From: Ischnura elegans
Taxonomy: Eukaryota > Arthropoda > Insecta > Odonata > Coenagrionidae
Direction of reading: 5' to 3'
DNA length: 64,000 bases
Assembly (NCBI RefSeq): GCF_921293095.1
Contig: NC_060258.1
Span: forward strand, 9,748,607 to 9,812,606
Shown here one piece after another: positions 9,840-20,820 of the stretch. Within the stretch, counting starts at the first letter, position 1. Every line of letters begins with the position of its first letter. A program made the translations under genes and the position numbers. The notes under the pieces were generated by a model. That model searched no databases and was not told where the DNA came from. It saw nothing but the letters and a program-made list of their open reading frames with translations.

Positions 9840-10800
9840 TTCAACAGGCATGAAGAATCTGCCTTCTAGAAAACGTCGGAGATGAGTGCCTGGAAGTTAT
9901 TGTTCTTGTTCCTGAAATTCATTGTCTCGAAGAAGAGATTCGTATTTTATTCCACGTCAGTCATTTTGGTGAACCGGGAGTTGAAAAGTGACTATGGCCA
10001 ACATAAATCATTGCCTTCGCAATTGTTACCTAATCGGTGCTTCAGTAAAAGCCTTTACATATATGCAAAGTTGGATATTATTGTTTTAATTTCATTATCA
10101 TTTCTATTGTAACATGCCATTTTAATTTTTTAATGCCTTTATCAAAAAACGCGCAACTGCTTATATGCAATGTTTGTGCAATAATATCTGCATTCTGAAA
10201 TTATAATCATTTTTTCATTACTTCAGGTGTTACACTGATAAAAAGAACATTTATTCTCCTTAGTAACATCTGCATATTGTATTTATCCTAACCTATAATG
10301 GCAGAAAAAAAAGATTGGGAATTTAATTTTTTTAAAGAATGTAGTACATTCAGAGTATATTTTATACTAATTGTTAATTCTCCTATTTTATGAAAGTGTT
10401 TTACATTCTCTGGAAATGAGATCCAATGTCTAGGTACTTTATCTTGAAAATTACACACAGAAATTATAATTAGTTAGATTGTGGAACACCTTAAAAAATA
10501 CCATATTTTTGTAATTGAATACATTAACAATGCTTTGGTTTCCTTCTATAGCCTTGATTTACCTATTTTGTCTTATAGCCATATATTTTTCCTATTTCTG
10601 TCGCTCATACCTGAGAATAAAGACACGGTATCGGTTGGCTAATGGATGTATTTTGTATAACCATTGCTAGCCATAAATGAATGTTCTAATATTATGTACG
10701 CCATTATGTTTTTGAAAATGATTTTGTAATTTGATTCTAATAAAAGAAGAGATTTATTCTTACTTATTTTTGCATAAATACCCAAGATTTCTCTCCAAGG
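9840..10800. repeat. Repeat block R4
   Basis: From CTTGCTTCAACAGGCATGAAG to about 10800 this block matches 33470-34440 on the same strand and 56700-55700 on the opposite strand, so it is part of the ZL 3' flank unit. The reverse strand carries a fragment corresponding to the start of the 104-codon frame at 33547-33233; here the homology stops near 9840. Confidence 0.6.
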
Positions 10801-11237
10801 AAAATCATAGTTGGTGAGTGGCAGATATATATAAGTGTGTCTTGGCGGAATCTACCATTGGACAACATTTTACATGCTGCAAGTAGCACGAGAATATATT
10901 TAAACCTCTCTCTACGAAGCTCTTTTTTGGGGTGGAGTGACCCTGGAATTTTCTTCCCTCAGATTTGGAACCCTGCTCAACACTTACCCTGGCCACTACG
11001 CTAGACCCCTTCTAACCCTATCATAGCACGAATCTACGGTCAATTTATTCTGTTACCAGTGTTTTTTTTAAAACTAATATTGCTTTTGATTTTCAACAAT
11101 TTACTCTTCTCAAAGAATTACGAACAATTCATTTCATAGTATAAAAAAATTGTAGCGTCCACAAATAATACCATCGAAAAAAACTATTGACAATATAACA
11201 ACTTGGCAATGGATTCCTGCTGTGAGGTTGGTCATAA

Positions 11238-11820
11238 ATACGATATCTATTTTTCATGATTAAACTAAAAGTGAAATATTTCAAGCACCCGAAAACGCGA
11301 CTGCTAAGGAGGAATGATGGGAAAAGCCTGTGTGACGCATTTCTGGTTCCAGCTGTCGGCGTGTGAGGTGACGTTGGGTCGAGGCTTGAGCGCTGATACG
11401 ACGCAGGTTGCTAGAAGGTAGCAGAGTACCCTGCTAGCAGGTAGCGCTTGGCTTAAATAAGGATTATTATTCCCCTATCAAACGAAGGAAACTTTCTAAC
11501 CTTAAGCATTTTTAATAGGTGATTAATAAGAGATGTTTCCCTGACTCTGTACGTCTTGATATGCATTACTAATCTCAGAGATTTGTAAAACTCCTATCTA
11601 CTCGTATAGAAACTAGGTCCATGTGATGTCATGTGGAGTGGAATCGCATGGGTGCCAATCTGGCCTTTTTCAAATGAGGTTAAAATTGACCATTATTGCC
11701 ATTCGTCTAAACCTGTATTTCTAAAACCAGGTAATTTGTATATTATGAATACACTAATGGTGGGTAAGGAATTGCAATAAATGCATTTCGTTTCCTTTTG
11801 ATGAAGGAAACTACCCTATT
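11238..11820 (+). mobile_element. MITE-1 copy b, 5' truncated
   Basis: Matches MITE-1 from the CGATATCTATTTTT block to the intact right end GAAGGAAACTACCCTATT. The left about 90 bp are missing. The CRE core has decayed to TGATGTCA (11624). Confidence 0.75.
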
Positions 11821-11902
11821 GCTACCTCAGCAGTCATTTCCCTTCCTATAGCCGAAGTCTGGTGGTTTGCGTTCAAAAAATCAGCGACAGCTACACCTGA
11901 CG

Positions 11903-12160
11903 TCAGTTGTTCTGCATGTAAAAATGCCGGTTGGCACTCTGGTATTCAATGAAGCAGAGATGAAGACATAATCCGGTATCGTCGGGACAATCTGGGCAGA
12001 AAGCGGTGACGGTGTTCCTGTCTCCTTTTGTGTGACAAACAAGGCAACGCTATTGTTTCCGTCTGTTCCCAGTGCCATCGACGGGAAAATGAGATTTGGG
12101 GGGCTTTGGTTGTGGATGGACATGAGGAACGGCCTGTTTGTGTAGGGAGTGTGGTTGAAT
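11903..12160 (-). pseudogene. piggyBac transposase C-terminal Cys-rich fragment
   Basis: On the reverse strand, the frame ending at the TGA at 11903 contains RCLVC, then FCPDC, then GLCLHLCF. This spacing (C-x2-C, C-x2-C, C-x3-C) is that of the cysteine-rich domain at the C-terminus of piggyBac-type transposases, which binds the transposon ends. A TAG lies just before the first cysteine. The upstream part (HFPVDGTGNRRKQ-like) fits the pattern of the segment preceding that domain. The catalytic DDD region is absent, so this is a dead remnant. Confidence 0.65.
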
Positions 12161-13035
12161 TTTAGCTCACATCGAGAACATGCATGGATAAAGGTTGAAA
12201 ACATTTTAAAGAAACTGAAATAAATATTCTAGCTGATTGGATATATTACCGACATATTTGCTTCTAAAAATATTATTATGCATGGAGCAAGTATATTCAA
12301 AACGTTCACTGATAAATTTCCTTCACAAAAAGGTTTTGCTCAATATAGGTTTACCTCTTATACAATCACTCCAGCGCACCAGAATATTATAGTAGTTTAC
12401 GCTCAAACATTACAGATTACAGCATTAGCCATGTGAATGTGAGATTTCAACATTTCCACACACACACAAATAGCAAAATGGTGGATATTTCATTGGTGAA
12501 GCATTGTATCACGCAACGATTACGAACGAAATACTTGAAAAAGCTTCAATTGATCACTTGAGGTACTAAACGCAAAATAGGAAATTCAACACAAAGAAAC
12601 ACTGTGCAGAGCTCGCACAGTGTGTCATTGTGTCCGCTGTACTTTTGATATTGTAAGTATCAATTTACAATGATGAGCTGATGAAAAATGGTGCAGATAT
12701 CATTGGTGAAACATAGTAATATGCATATCCAAAAAAACTAGGGGGGTAGTTTACTAAGGGTTGACTATATTCGAAGAAATACCGCACATCACGGAGGCAC
12801 GCATGTCATCTGAACTCTTGAGTTGAGTAGCAGAATCAGAATGCCTTGTGGTAAAACAGAGCACGACCAACAATTGAGGAAAGCACGTGATGGTGGCAAT
12901 GAAACAATTCTTCAACCCCTGGATCACAGAATTTTCTGGAAAATTGTGAAATGAAAACCTTATACGAGTGGACGGTAGGGTCAAGGTAGGCAAGGTTTAA
13001 GAAATAATGTAAGACCTCCCGCTGATGAAGCTCAA
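12161..13035. other. No recognised gene
   Basis: Between the piggyBac remnant and MITE-1 copy c. Two similar 30-bp stretches (ATGGTGGATATTTCATTGGTGAAGCAT near 12478 and ATGGTGCAGATATCATTGGTGAAACAT near 12689) form an imperfect direct repeat. A 79-codon reverse-strand frame (12993-12754) has no recognised family. Confidence 0.35.
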
Positions 13036-13872
13036 ATAGGGTGGTTTCACTATTGTTTTTTTAAGTGCCTAAATGGAAGGATTATTACACGTGGAGCAGT
13101 GGTGCAGCGAGGGGGGTTTGTGGGGGATAAACCGCCCCCCCCAGAACTCAGTGAAATTTTAAAGTTGAATCTATTTTCCTTAATTGGATCAATATTGATA
13201 ATAGAATAGTGCGAGGATTAATAAAATATCCCTCATAAGACAGTACCATTTTGAACCATTTATCTTAATTTTTTCTGGCGAAAGGCCTCCGCACCTCCTG
13301 CTTACCCTGGTGGGTATGCAATACCCCCAAGCCCCCCATAGTATTAGTTGCACCTGAAACCCCCCCCCCAGCCTTAATTCCTAGCTGTGCCCCTGTCCTG
13401 GAGTACGTACTTCACACCTTTAGATTTTTAAATGATGATATCTATTTTTTGCGATTAATTGAAAAGTGAAAATTTTCAAGCGCACGAAAATGTGATGTCT
13501 ATGTATGAATGCTGGGAAAAGCCTGTGTGACGTCCCGCTGCCACCACGAGAGGCCACCTTGGTGCGAGGCTATGAGTGCCCCTACGATGCAGGTTGCTGG
13601 CAGGTAGCAGAGTACCCCGCTAGTAGGCAGCGCTTGGCTTAAACAAGGATTATAAATACCCTATCAAATGAAGGAGACTTTCCGACTTAGGTATTTTTAA
13701 TGTGTAATTATTAAGACATGTTTCCCTAAGCTCTGTGCCTCATGCATGCATTGGTAATCTCTGTTTTGATTATTTTGTTAAATAATGATGTAAAACTCCT
13801 ATCTACTCGTATAGAAACTAGGTCCTTGTGACGTCACGTGGAATGGCATCGCATAGCCGCCAATCTGGCCTA
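13036..13872 (+). mobile_element. MITE-1 copy c, interrupted and 3' truncated
   Basis: The left end AATAGGGTGGTTTC is present. A 299-bp hAT-like element is inserted near the left end. Homology stops after CAATCTGGCC, so the right about 150 bp and its terminus are missing. It carries an intact TGACGTCA (13829-13836) overlapping CACGTG (13835-13840). Confidence 0.75.
13097..13395. mobile_element. hAT-like MITE nested in MITE-1
   Basis: Inverted ends CAGTGGTGCAGCGAGG and CTAGCTGTGCCCCTG. The 8-bp flank on the right is TCCTGGAG and on the left ACGTGGAG; the MITE-1 consensus at this site is TCCTGGAG, so the pair is a slightly decayed 8-bp target duplication, as expected for hAT. C and G homopolymer runs inside; noncoding. 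Confidence 0.75.
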
Positions 13873-14560
13873 TTTCAACTCAAGTAAAAATTTCTCCCTT
13901 GAAACAGAGCTGATTCTGGGCTGAAACTCCACAGAATGTGAGAAAACTGCCTTGAAACACCCTTGTAACTGCACTGCCTTGTCCTCAACAAGAAAAAGAG
14001 CACTCAACTGAAACTCTGATGCCATTCTCCCTTGCAAGTCCATTGCATTTGAACTGCTTCTCCCTTGCTGCATGTGTGCCCCACTGATACTGAACTGGAC
14101 AATAGCCTCAGGCCAGGCCGAATTTGTGACTCCACTGCATCTCTCTTGCCGAATGCCTTTACTGTCCTGCCAAAGAGCTGCTGCAGCATTTGGGTATCCC
14201 CTCTCCCTCATGAATTAGGACTGCTTCTCCCTTGCTGCGCGTGTGCTACCATCGTAAGTTTTGCCAACATACAGAACCCATCTACCGGACATATACGCGA
14301 CCCCTCTTTTCAGCGGCAATGAATTTTTTTTATTTAGCTTTTGGCAACACGTATATCTTTTCTCATGCGTCAAGCTGTCGGTTGCCATTATTTCTCTCTA
14401 GTTGCTAGGAGCAAAAGACGAGTGGTGAGCGTGGGTTTTGGCATGAAAAGATTGATGACATAAATATTTTCCCGGTACTTCGACAGTTGTTAACGGCAAG
14501 AATTAATCGAAATTAAGGTGAAGGGGAGAACGAGGTCGGTGGTGGTGACTGCAGTCAAAA
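13873..14560. other. Unexplained compositionally distinct segment
   Basis: 13873-14220 is GC-richer than its neighbours, with recurring CTCCCTTG and TGAAAC motifs (a degenerate short-period repeat), including two copies of GGACTGCTTCTCCCTTGCTGC-like sequence near 14055 and 14219. A 113-codon reverse frame (14211-13870) is open but shows no recognised domain. 14340-14565 ends in GGAG/GTAAGC, a possible splice donor. No gene was assigned. Confidence 0.3.
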
Positions 14561-15580
14561 TTGGAGGTAAGCGTTTTAACTTCTCTGATGTCATGTTTAT
14601 TCCTTCCAAGATTAGCCACGAGAACGTTGACATTGAATTCGTGTTTTAACCCAGGCAGGTTTAAGGATTTCGAGCTCCTTTTTCAGGGGTCATGCCGCCA
14701 ATGACTAGTTCTTCTTTCAATGCCTTGGCAACTGCCGTCCACTTTTCCTGCCTCATGGATACCACAGACTAGGAGAATACACCGACCCAAGGTGCGTATA
14801 ATAGGCACGCACGCACCTTAACACCGTCCGTTAGCCATCCTGCGGAGGAATAACGGGCTCGGTGAGCTCGAGCGGGCTTTAGTTATTAGTTACTGCTGAT
14901 AGTTTTAGAAGCTTGCGTGGTTTTTGTTTGGAGTTCACACATAACCTAAGTAACGAGTGATCGCTTTGTTTTTCATTGATCTATGTAGCAAAGCGCATGC
15001 TTCCTCAGTGACAATTTAAGTTTTGCTTTCTATAATTTGAATGCTTCACATTAATGTCCCATATACATAACTAATAAGCCAAGTAAAGGAGAGTTTTTTT
15101 AAATGTGCAATTTTGCTAATTAGATTTTGAGTTAAGTCGTTTATGTGACTCTCATCAGTCATGTTTCTTCTCTATTGCAGGAGCATCTAACTTCCATGAC
15201 TTCTTTCATTTGGAATATTTTTGTATGTGCTTTTAACAGTTATTAATTTATTGATGTATTTTCATGTTCTAGAAAATTGCATCTTGAAAAATGTTGTGGT
15301 CAATGCAGTTATAACTATTCTTGATCGCAATCACCTGACCACCCTTTATTTTTTATCATGAATTCAAAATTGTGGGAGAAACCTGTTATGTGATCATCCA
15401 CTGTTCGCTGGGTTGTGCAAATTGTTAATTTATTGTGTTCTATATGATTTCACATGGGAATTTTAATGGATTGGGTAGGAGAATTGTATTCAGCCAAACA
15501 ATAAGGGAATTTAAGCCTGGCATACAAGGGAGAGAAATTGATTAAGTACTGTCTCTGGGCCTCTGCACATTTTTTTCCAG
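14561..15580. other. No recognised gene
   Basis: Moderately AT-rich; isolated splice-like signals (acceptor TTCTCTATTGCAG near 15168-15180). No coding segment can be tied to a family. Confidence 0.3.
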
Positions 15581-15840
15581 CAACTGTGCTGTGACTGGTA
15601 CATGCCCAAGGAGGTTTCTTCGGAGACTTCTAGCCAGGCCTTTTTCAGGGCTGCCTCAATCCTTACTTGCACAAAAATGTCTGCTGGGGTGACTTGCGGA
15701 CTACAGGTGAGGCAGCATACGAATCTGGTGTTTGGCCATGTGGATTTGTATCATGCTGTTGCAATGAGCCCTTCAATAGGTGGAATAGGGGACTTCATAG
15801 TCTCTACCTCGCCCGAATAAAGGCATTTTATTATTATTAT
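15581..15840 (+). other. Possible retroposon 3' end or exon
   Basis: A 126-bp segment (15581-15706, 42 open codons) lies between a strong acceptor (TTTTTTTCCAG) and a donor (CAG/GTGAGG). The same open frame runs on to 15820. It ends in AATAAAGGCATTTTATTATTATTAT, the kind of AATAAA plus short-repeat tail often seen at non-LTR retroposon 3' ends. No domain is recognisable. I favour a LINE/SINE tail over a host exon, with low certainty. Confidence 0.3.
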
Positions 15841-16080
15841 AAAGACTTTTAACTCCCTCAAAACTTGTGAGTAGGGCAGAACAGAGTCGCTATAAGCCTC
15901 ACAAATTAATTAGTTTCCTAAAGATATTTAGCATAAAACTTAAACTTTGCTCGATTGTTGATTTCATTTTTATATAATAACTTACGTCCTTCCATATCTT
16001 GGAGGGCACTCAGATTGGTCTTCCGACAATGATTAGTGTCCGTTCCCCCTACTCCAAGTAGTTTGATCCCACTCCAAAAA

Positions 16081-16747
16081 ATAGGGTGTTTCCTTCATCA
16101 AAGAAAACGAAAGGCATTGATTGCGTTTCGTTACCCACCATTAGTGTATTCATAATATACAAATTATTTGGTTTTAGAAATACCGGTTTCGATGAATGGC
16201 AATGGTCCATTTTTATCCTCATTATAGAAGGGCCAGATTGGCACCCATGCGATGCCACTCCACGTGACGTCACAGGGACCTAGTTTCTATACGAGTAGAT
16301 AGGAGTTATACATCGTCTAAGATTGCCAATGAATGCATGAGGCGCAGAGCTCAGGGAAACATGTCTTAATAATCACTTATTAAAACTGGCTAAGGTCGGA
16401 AAGTTTTCTTCGTTTGATAAGGTATTAATAATCCTTATTTATGGCAAGCGCTACCAGCCAGCAGGGTACTAAGCTACCTGCTAGCAGCCTGCATCGTGTC
16501 AGCGCTCAAGCCTGGCCTCAAGGTCACCTCACAGGGTGGCAGCGGGAACCAGAAATATGTTTCACGGAGAGATTTCCCGGCATTCATACTTAGCCGTCGT
16601 GTTTTAGCGAGCTTGAAAATATTCACTTTTCATATAATCGCGAAAAATAGATATCGTCATTTAAAAATCTAAATGCGTGAAATACGTACTCAAGGAGTTA
16701 TAATATTTTGATTTAGACAATAAAAATATAATAGGAAACCACCCTAT
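16081..16747 (-). mobile_element. MITE-1 copy d, full length
   Basis: Both termini are present (ATAGGGTGTTTCC and GGAAACCACCCTAT). It is in reverse orientation relative to copy a. Intact CACGTGACGTCA (16261-16272) combines an E-box and a CRE. Confidence 0.8.
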
Positions 16748-17189
16748 TGGGGTGGCACGGGTAATGCGATTGCATTACTTTCAGAATTCACCCTGCATGT
16801 CATATAACTGCTTGGATAACATAAACCTATTTAAACATGCGTAAGGTGAACTGATCGATCATATCCTCACCATACGTTGGCATCTGGTAGACCAGACCCT
16901 AGGCGATGAGAGAGCGACTCTTTGTTGTGTTTTGTTATAATGACCATTGGAAGTGTTGCCATTTTAATATTGATGTTGACTCACTCAGTAAAGGAGACTG
17001 GTAAATAAAGCAGTGGCCATCATAAATTAAATTATGGGCTGCTTCGATATCTTGCATGTATTCGTTCTAGCACTTCACCGCTTTGCACGATGTTATTTTT
17101 GTCTGCGCCATAGTAAATTCATAAGCTTGCGCAATTGTGTGCGGCGTGAAAGTGCTTAAATACCTAAACGCCATTATGATGATAAAAAA

Positions 17190-17530
17190 ATAGTTTCATG
17201 TCTATGCTTGCCGCTATTAAAATTAATGGAAAAGTTAACGCCGTATGGTCACATTGAAGACGACAAAATATACAGTCATCGCGAACCCCGAACCCTGGTC
17301 ACCTGGGTGATAGCCGTAAACGCTAAACACTACCCCACCTGCGACGTGATGCGATACCATGAAACTATACACGGCTTGTGAAAAGTACCGCATGAAAATT
17401 AATTAATTACAGCCAAACTAAGGCCCATTCAAAAGCACCACTACTAGTTCAGGGATGTGTTCACCATTCCTAAGCCCATAAAACCTACGGCACTGAAAAA
17501 GGCGGAGCAAGTCTTGTGGTCTCCCCTAGT
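17190..17530 (+). pseudogene. Decayed fragment of the 104-codon ORF unit
   Basis: Sequence around 17220-17410 matches the KLTPNDYNEDNKMYRHHE...EKYRMKINYLQPN region of 33547-33233 and its copy at 56757-56951, but with several indels and stops. It is followed by the same downstream block (GATGTGTTCACCATTCC...) that follows it at 56.99 kb. Confidence 0.45.
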
Positions 17531-17535
17531 GAGTG

Positions 17536-17643
17536 TTATTATGACACTATGCGTTCCGTCGTTACAAACAACGTTTTCAATTGTGATCAAACAACACCTG
17601 ATAATGTTGTTTGTAATGACGAAATGTGTAGTGTCATGATAAA
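17536..17643. mobile_element. 108-bp hairpin MITE
   Basis: Arms of about 37 bp: TTATTATGACACTATGCGTT at the left pairs with the inverse of AATGTGTAGTGTCATGATAA at the right, and the match continues inward through GTTACAAACAAC. It is inserted in the R4-type flank just after a GTGAGT sequence; the copy at 57.05 kb lacks it. Confidence 0.65.
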
Positions 17644-18374
17644 ACTCTGTGGAAATATTGCAATGGCTAGTTTGACTAATATTAGGAACTTCCACCATAT
17701 CCTGAACAACGTCATACAAGATAATTGATACCAAATAAAAAGTCTTTGGAACAGAACTTGGTTTTTGTTTCATCATTCTACCAAGTAACGCCCAAATCAT
17801 TTGAGTTTAAATGAGAAGGTTTCACAAATAATGGTAAGGGTGTAAATCAATTTGGAAATGGGAAGAATTCACTCAGGCAGATGATTCTCGGCCGCCTACT
17901 GAACCCGGTTGGCTTCAGATGATGTTCGGTTGCCAATCTTGTCAGGTTTGTTAATAATGATTTTCGGTTGCCTACCAAACATGGTAGGATGTTTCAAAAA
18001 GCATATAGCCTACTGTAACCGGTTGGAAAATTTCTCAGATGCAGTTATCCATTCGTATCTCAAAGTGCATTCGTATCAATGAAAAGTAACTAAGTGAATC
18101 TTTCCTATTTCCAATTTGGTTTCCACACACACTATTATGGACGAATCTCTCAAATGTACTTATCATACATCAAGCTTAGGAGATTATACTGCACTGTACA
18201 GTGTATAGTCCGGTGAACATAAAACCACTACCAATCCATGGTATCTCATTCCAATTTTTAGTGCACAAAATTAGTAATCAAATCAAAATTTCGAAACATA
18301 GGAGAAATTGTTGGAAGAAGATATTAAAGTTAGACAGTTTTCATAATGTGTTATTGTGGCTGGCATGTGAATGT

Positions 18375-18846
18375 TTATATGGAGAAACACAACTTTAGCT
18401 AGTGATTTGAATACGCATGGGTCTGTCTTAAGCTGAATCATGTCAAGTTCTTTCAGGGTTGTAGTGAACTTCTTGTTCCATTGACAAGGTGCTTGTCTCA
18501 GTCCGTAAAGTGACTGGTGCAGGAGGCAGATTTTTCCTGGCTGATCAAAACCTTCTGGTACTCAGCTCACATAAATTGGTTCTTCTATATAAATGAAGGT
18601 TTAAAAATTTGTGAATGTCCACACTACTTATTCAAGTACTTGATTTGATACTGTGTACTTATTGTACTTGAATAAATACTGTAATGTCCTCAGTATTCAT
18701 TCAAGTACTTGATTTGATACTGTGTACTTATTGTACTTGAATAAATACTGTGGACATTCTGCAATATAACTGCAATATGCTCCACAACATCTCACCAAAC
18801 ACCGTTGAATACATTTGGTTCTTCTAATTCACCATTGAGAAATGCA
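18375..18846 (-). pseudogene. Ty1/copia reverse transcriptase fragment, interrupted
   Basis: Reading leftwards: AFLNGELEEP (about 18846-18815), then after a 227-bp insertion EEPIYVS, a stop, VPEGFDQPGKICLLHQSLYG, then LRQAPCQWNKKF and a DPCVF motif. This order matches the copia-type RT (DVKTAFLNG...PEGF...CLLKKSLYGLKQ..RQWN). A TGA lies inside and the YVDD catalytic motif is not present. It is only about 150 codons of pol, so dead. Confidence 0.8.
18588..18814. mobile_element. 227-bp insertion with 12-bp direct repeats
   Basis: The copia fragment is split by DNA flanked by identical TTGGTTCTTCTA (18576-18587 and 18815-18826). The insert holds two direct copies of a 69-bp unit (TTCAAGTACTTGATTTGATA...). 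Its ends GAATGTCCACA (left) and TGTGGACATTC (right) are inverted, making a tandem foldback. The transposon class is not clear from the 12-bp duplication. Confidence 0.65.
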
Positions 18847-18857
18847 TCTCGTGATAC

Positions 18858-19163
18858 ATGTCGTGGATGGAACCATGGATACGTGCATCTTGCGGTGACG
18901 ATGAGAGGAAGCTAGCGAAGTGGACCATGACAGATGCTGCAGCTCAGCATGCGATACTAAGAACAGTGGACCAGACGGTGAAGTTACACCTTTTGACGTG
19001 CGAAACCGCAAAAGACATGTATGATACACTCCTTCGTATTTATAAGAAGATTACTGACCACAAGATGTGCTTGTTGTTACAACAATTTTATAACTATAAA
19101 TATGATAATAGTAAGGACACTCATACTAATATTAGTCAACTTCAAAATGTTATTCCGTTTTAA
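18858..19163 (+). pseudogene. Ty1/copia gag fragment
   Basis: A 101-codon frame with ERKLAKWTMTDAAAQHAIL, LLTCETAKDMYDTL and LLLQQFYNYKY. This is the pattern of the copia-type gag-polypeptide domain (capsid-like; W.. D..A...I......V...L....TA.E.W..L). It is cut off before the CCHC knuckle. It lies on the opposite strand to the adjacent copia RT fragment. Confidence 0.75.
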
Positions 19164-19164
19164 C

Positions 19165-20370
19165 ATATTGAAATAAGGTGATTTTATGTTCTCTCAAATA
19201 ATATAGCCATAAATAACTAAGAATTCAACAGAAATTACCGTAGTGAAAGGGATCTTATTACAAATCACTTGAATTGAGGTGACTTTTGTAGTTGAAGTAA
19301 GGCCAATGTACAAAACATATTATTATGCATAGATACTTACATATAATTGAGGACCTCAAAAACCAAGGAGGATAAGTGCAATTATGTAATTGCCAACAAT
19401 TATCAGCTATTATCTAAAAATGTTGCACTAGTCCCCCTAGGCTTCTATGGTCCTCATTTGTTATGTACAATGAATTAGTGCATGAATTAATCTAAAAATT
19501 CTTAACACGTGAGAATACAACTCAAAGCCAATTAGCAGTAGGAACACTCTTGTATTTAAAAATTTTTACTGCAGTGACTTTTCAACAGTCTGACTGAACT
19601 ATTGAATAAAAGCAAACAAACCAATGAGGTGAGAATGGGGAGGATTTTTCTGATTACAGAAAAATCTGACTCTCTGTCTTACTTTGAAATTTGATTAATT
19701 TACCCATCCTTAAATATTTATTAATTTATTTCAAAGGAAGGAAAAAATACACTTTCAGATTCAAAAGAATCCTAAGTAAGGAATAATAATGAACAGTAGT
19801 CTCCGTGTAAACTAACTCGGGATTTCCAAATTAATCAATTTTAGGGGCGTACAATCCACATTGAAATCATGTAAAACTCAAGGCCTGAAAATGTTGGGAA
19901 ATTCTAAATGCCCCACTACATGCTTCAAAATTTCCATTTAAAGCTGTACGGATATGCCAAAGCAGTATCCACTACTTTGTTTGACAAATGATTTTGTGTG
20001 GGCGACCCTAAGTGTTTAGGGTAGTAAAATATTTATCCTTGTGCATTTCTGACGGAACAACCGTTTTGGTTACCAAAAATCGAAGGCACCATTTTTTTAC
20101 TACCTCCTTTAGACAAGTTTCATTTGAGATTTGAAGTTATAGTTTTCACATTTATGTTGACAAATAGATGAGATTCGCTTGTCTAGCAATCTATTTCTTC
20201 CCACTATAATATCTCCCTTGATAAATGCAGTTATACTGATAGAATAATTCATTTTCCCCCAGCATCAATAAGGACATTGGTATTTACTTCCTAACCATAA
20301 ATACCAAGGGCAGGAAACAGTAATCTCATCTTCTGCAATCCATCACTAAGTAAACCATATTATGAATGCA
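19165..20370. other. No recognised feature
   Basis: AT-rich DNA without terminal repeats, recognisable domains or RNA genes. Confidence 0.4.
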
Positions 20371-20374
20371 CTAG

Positions 20375-20820
20375 ATAATAAAATGGAAGTTGCTGCAGTA
20401 TTCTTCGATTTCTCAAATCTTTTAATCTTGTGGACCGCCAACTGCTACTCTATAAACTTGACTTGATGGGTTTTTGTGTCATAGCTAATTTTGATTGAAT
20501 CCTACTTGCCGGACCAAATTCAATTTGTCGTTACCTCAGGAAATGGTGTAACTTTCATTTGTCTGGGTACAGGCCAAAAGGAAGGAGTTCCATTCATCTC
20601 TTTCCCTGCGCCTATCCTATCACTTTCAGACATAAATGATCATATAAATAGTTTTCTACAAATAAATGGTTCCAATCCATTCCCTATGCTGTTGGCACCA
20701 ATATTGTTCTCACAGCAACAGTACTTTTGGAGAATTGATAGAAAAATGCAAAAAGTGAGTCATAATTTCTCTACCCATCTCATTGAATACATTGGAGTTC
20801 CTCGTCTAAGACATTAGCCA
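20375..20820 (+). pseudogene. LINE reverse transcriptase fragment
   Basis: From KMEVAAVFFDFSN (about 20380), through the frame 20491-20817 with ESYLPDQIQFVVTSG and GQKEGVPFISF...DINDHINSF. This fits the non-LTR RT pattern (VFFDFSKAFD...L..YL.NR.Q.V...G......GVPQGS.L.P.LF..YINDI). Frameshifts separate the first and second parts, and the catalytic FADD motif is not visible. It is possibly the same LINE family as the tail at 7745-8230. Confidence 0.6.

Noticed and set aside
14065-14322. Forward 85-codon frame and overlapping reverse 113-codon frame as genes
   Set aside because: Both strands are open because the segment is a GC-richer degenerate repeat; neither shows a domain pattern.
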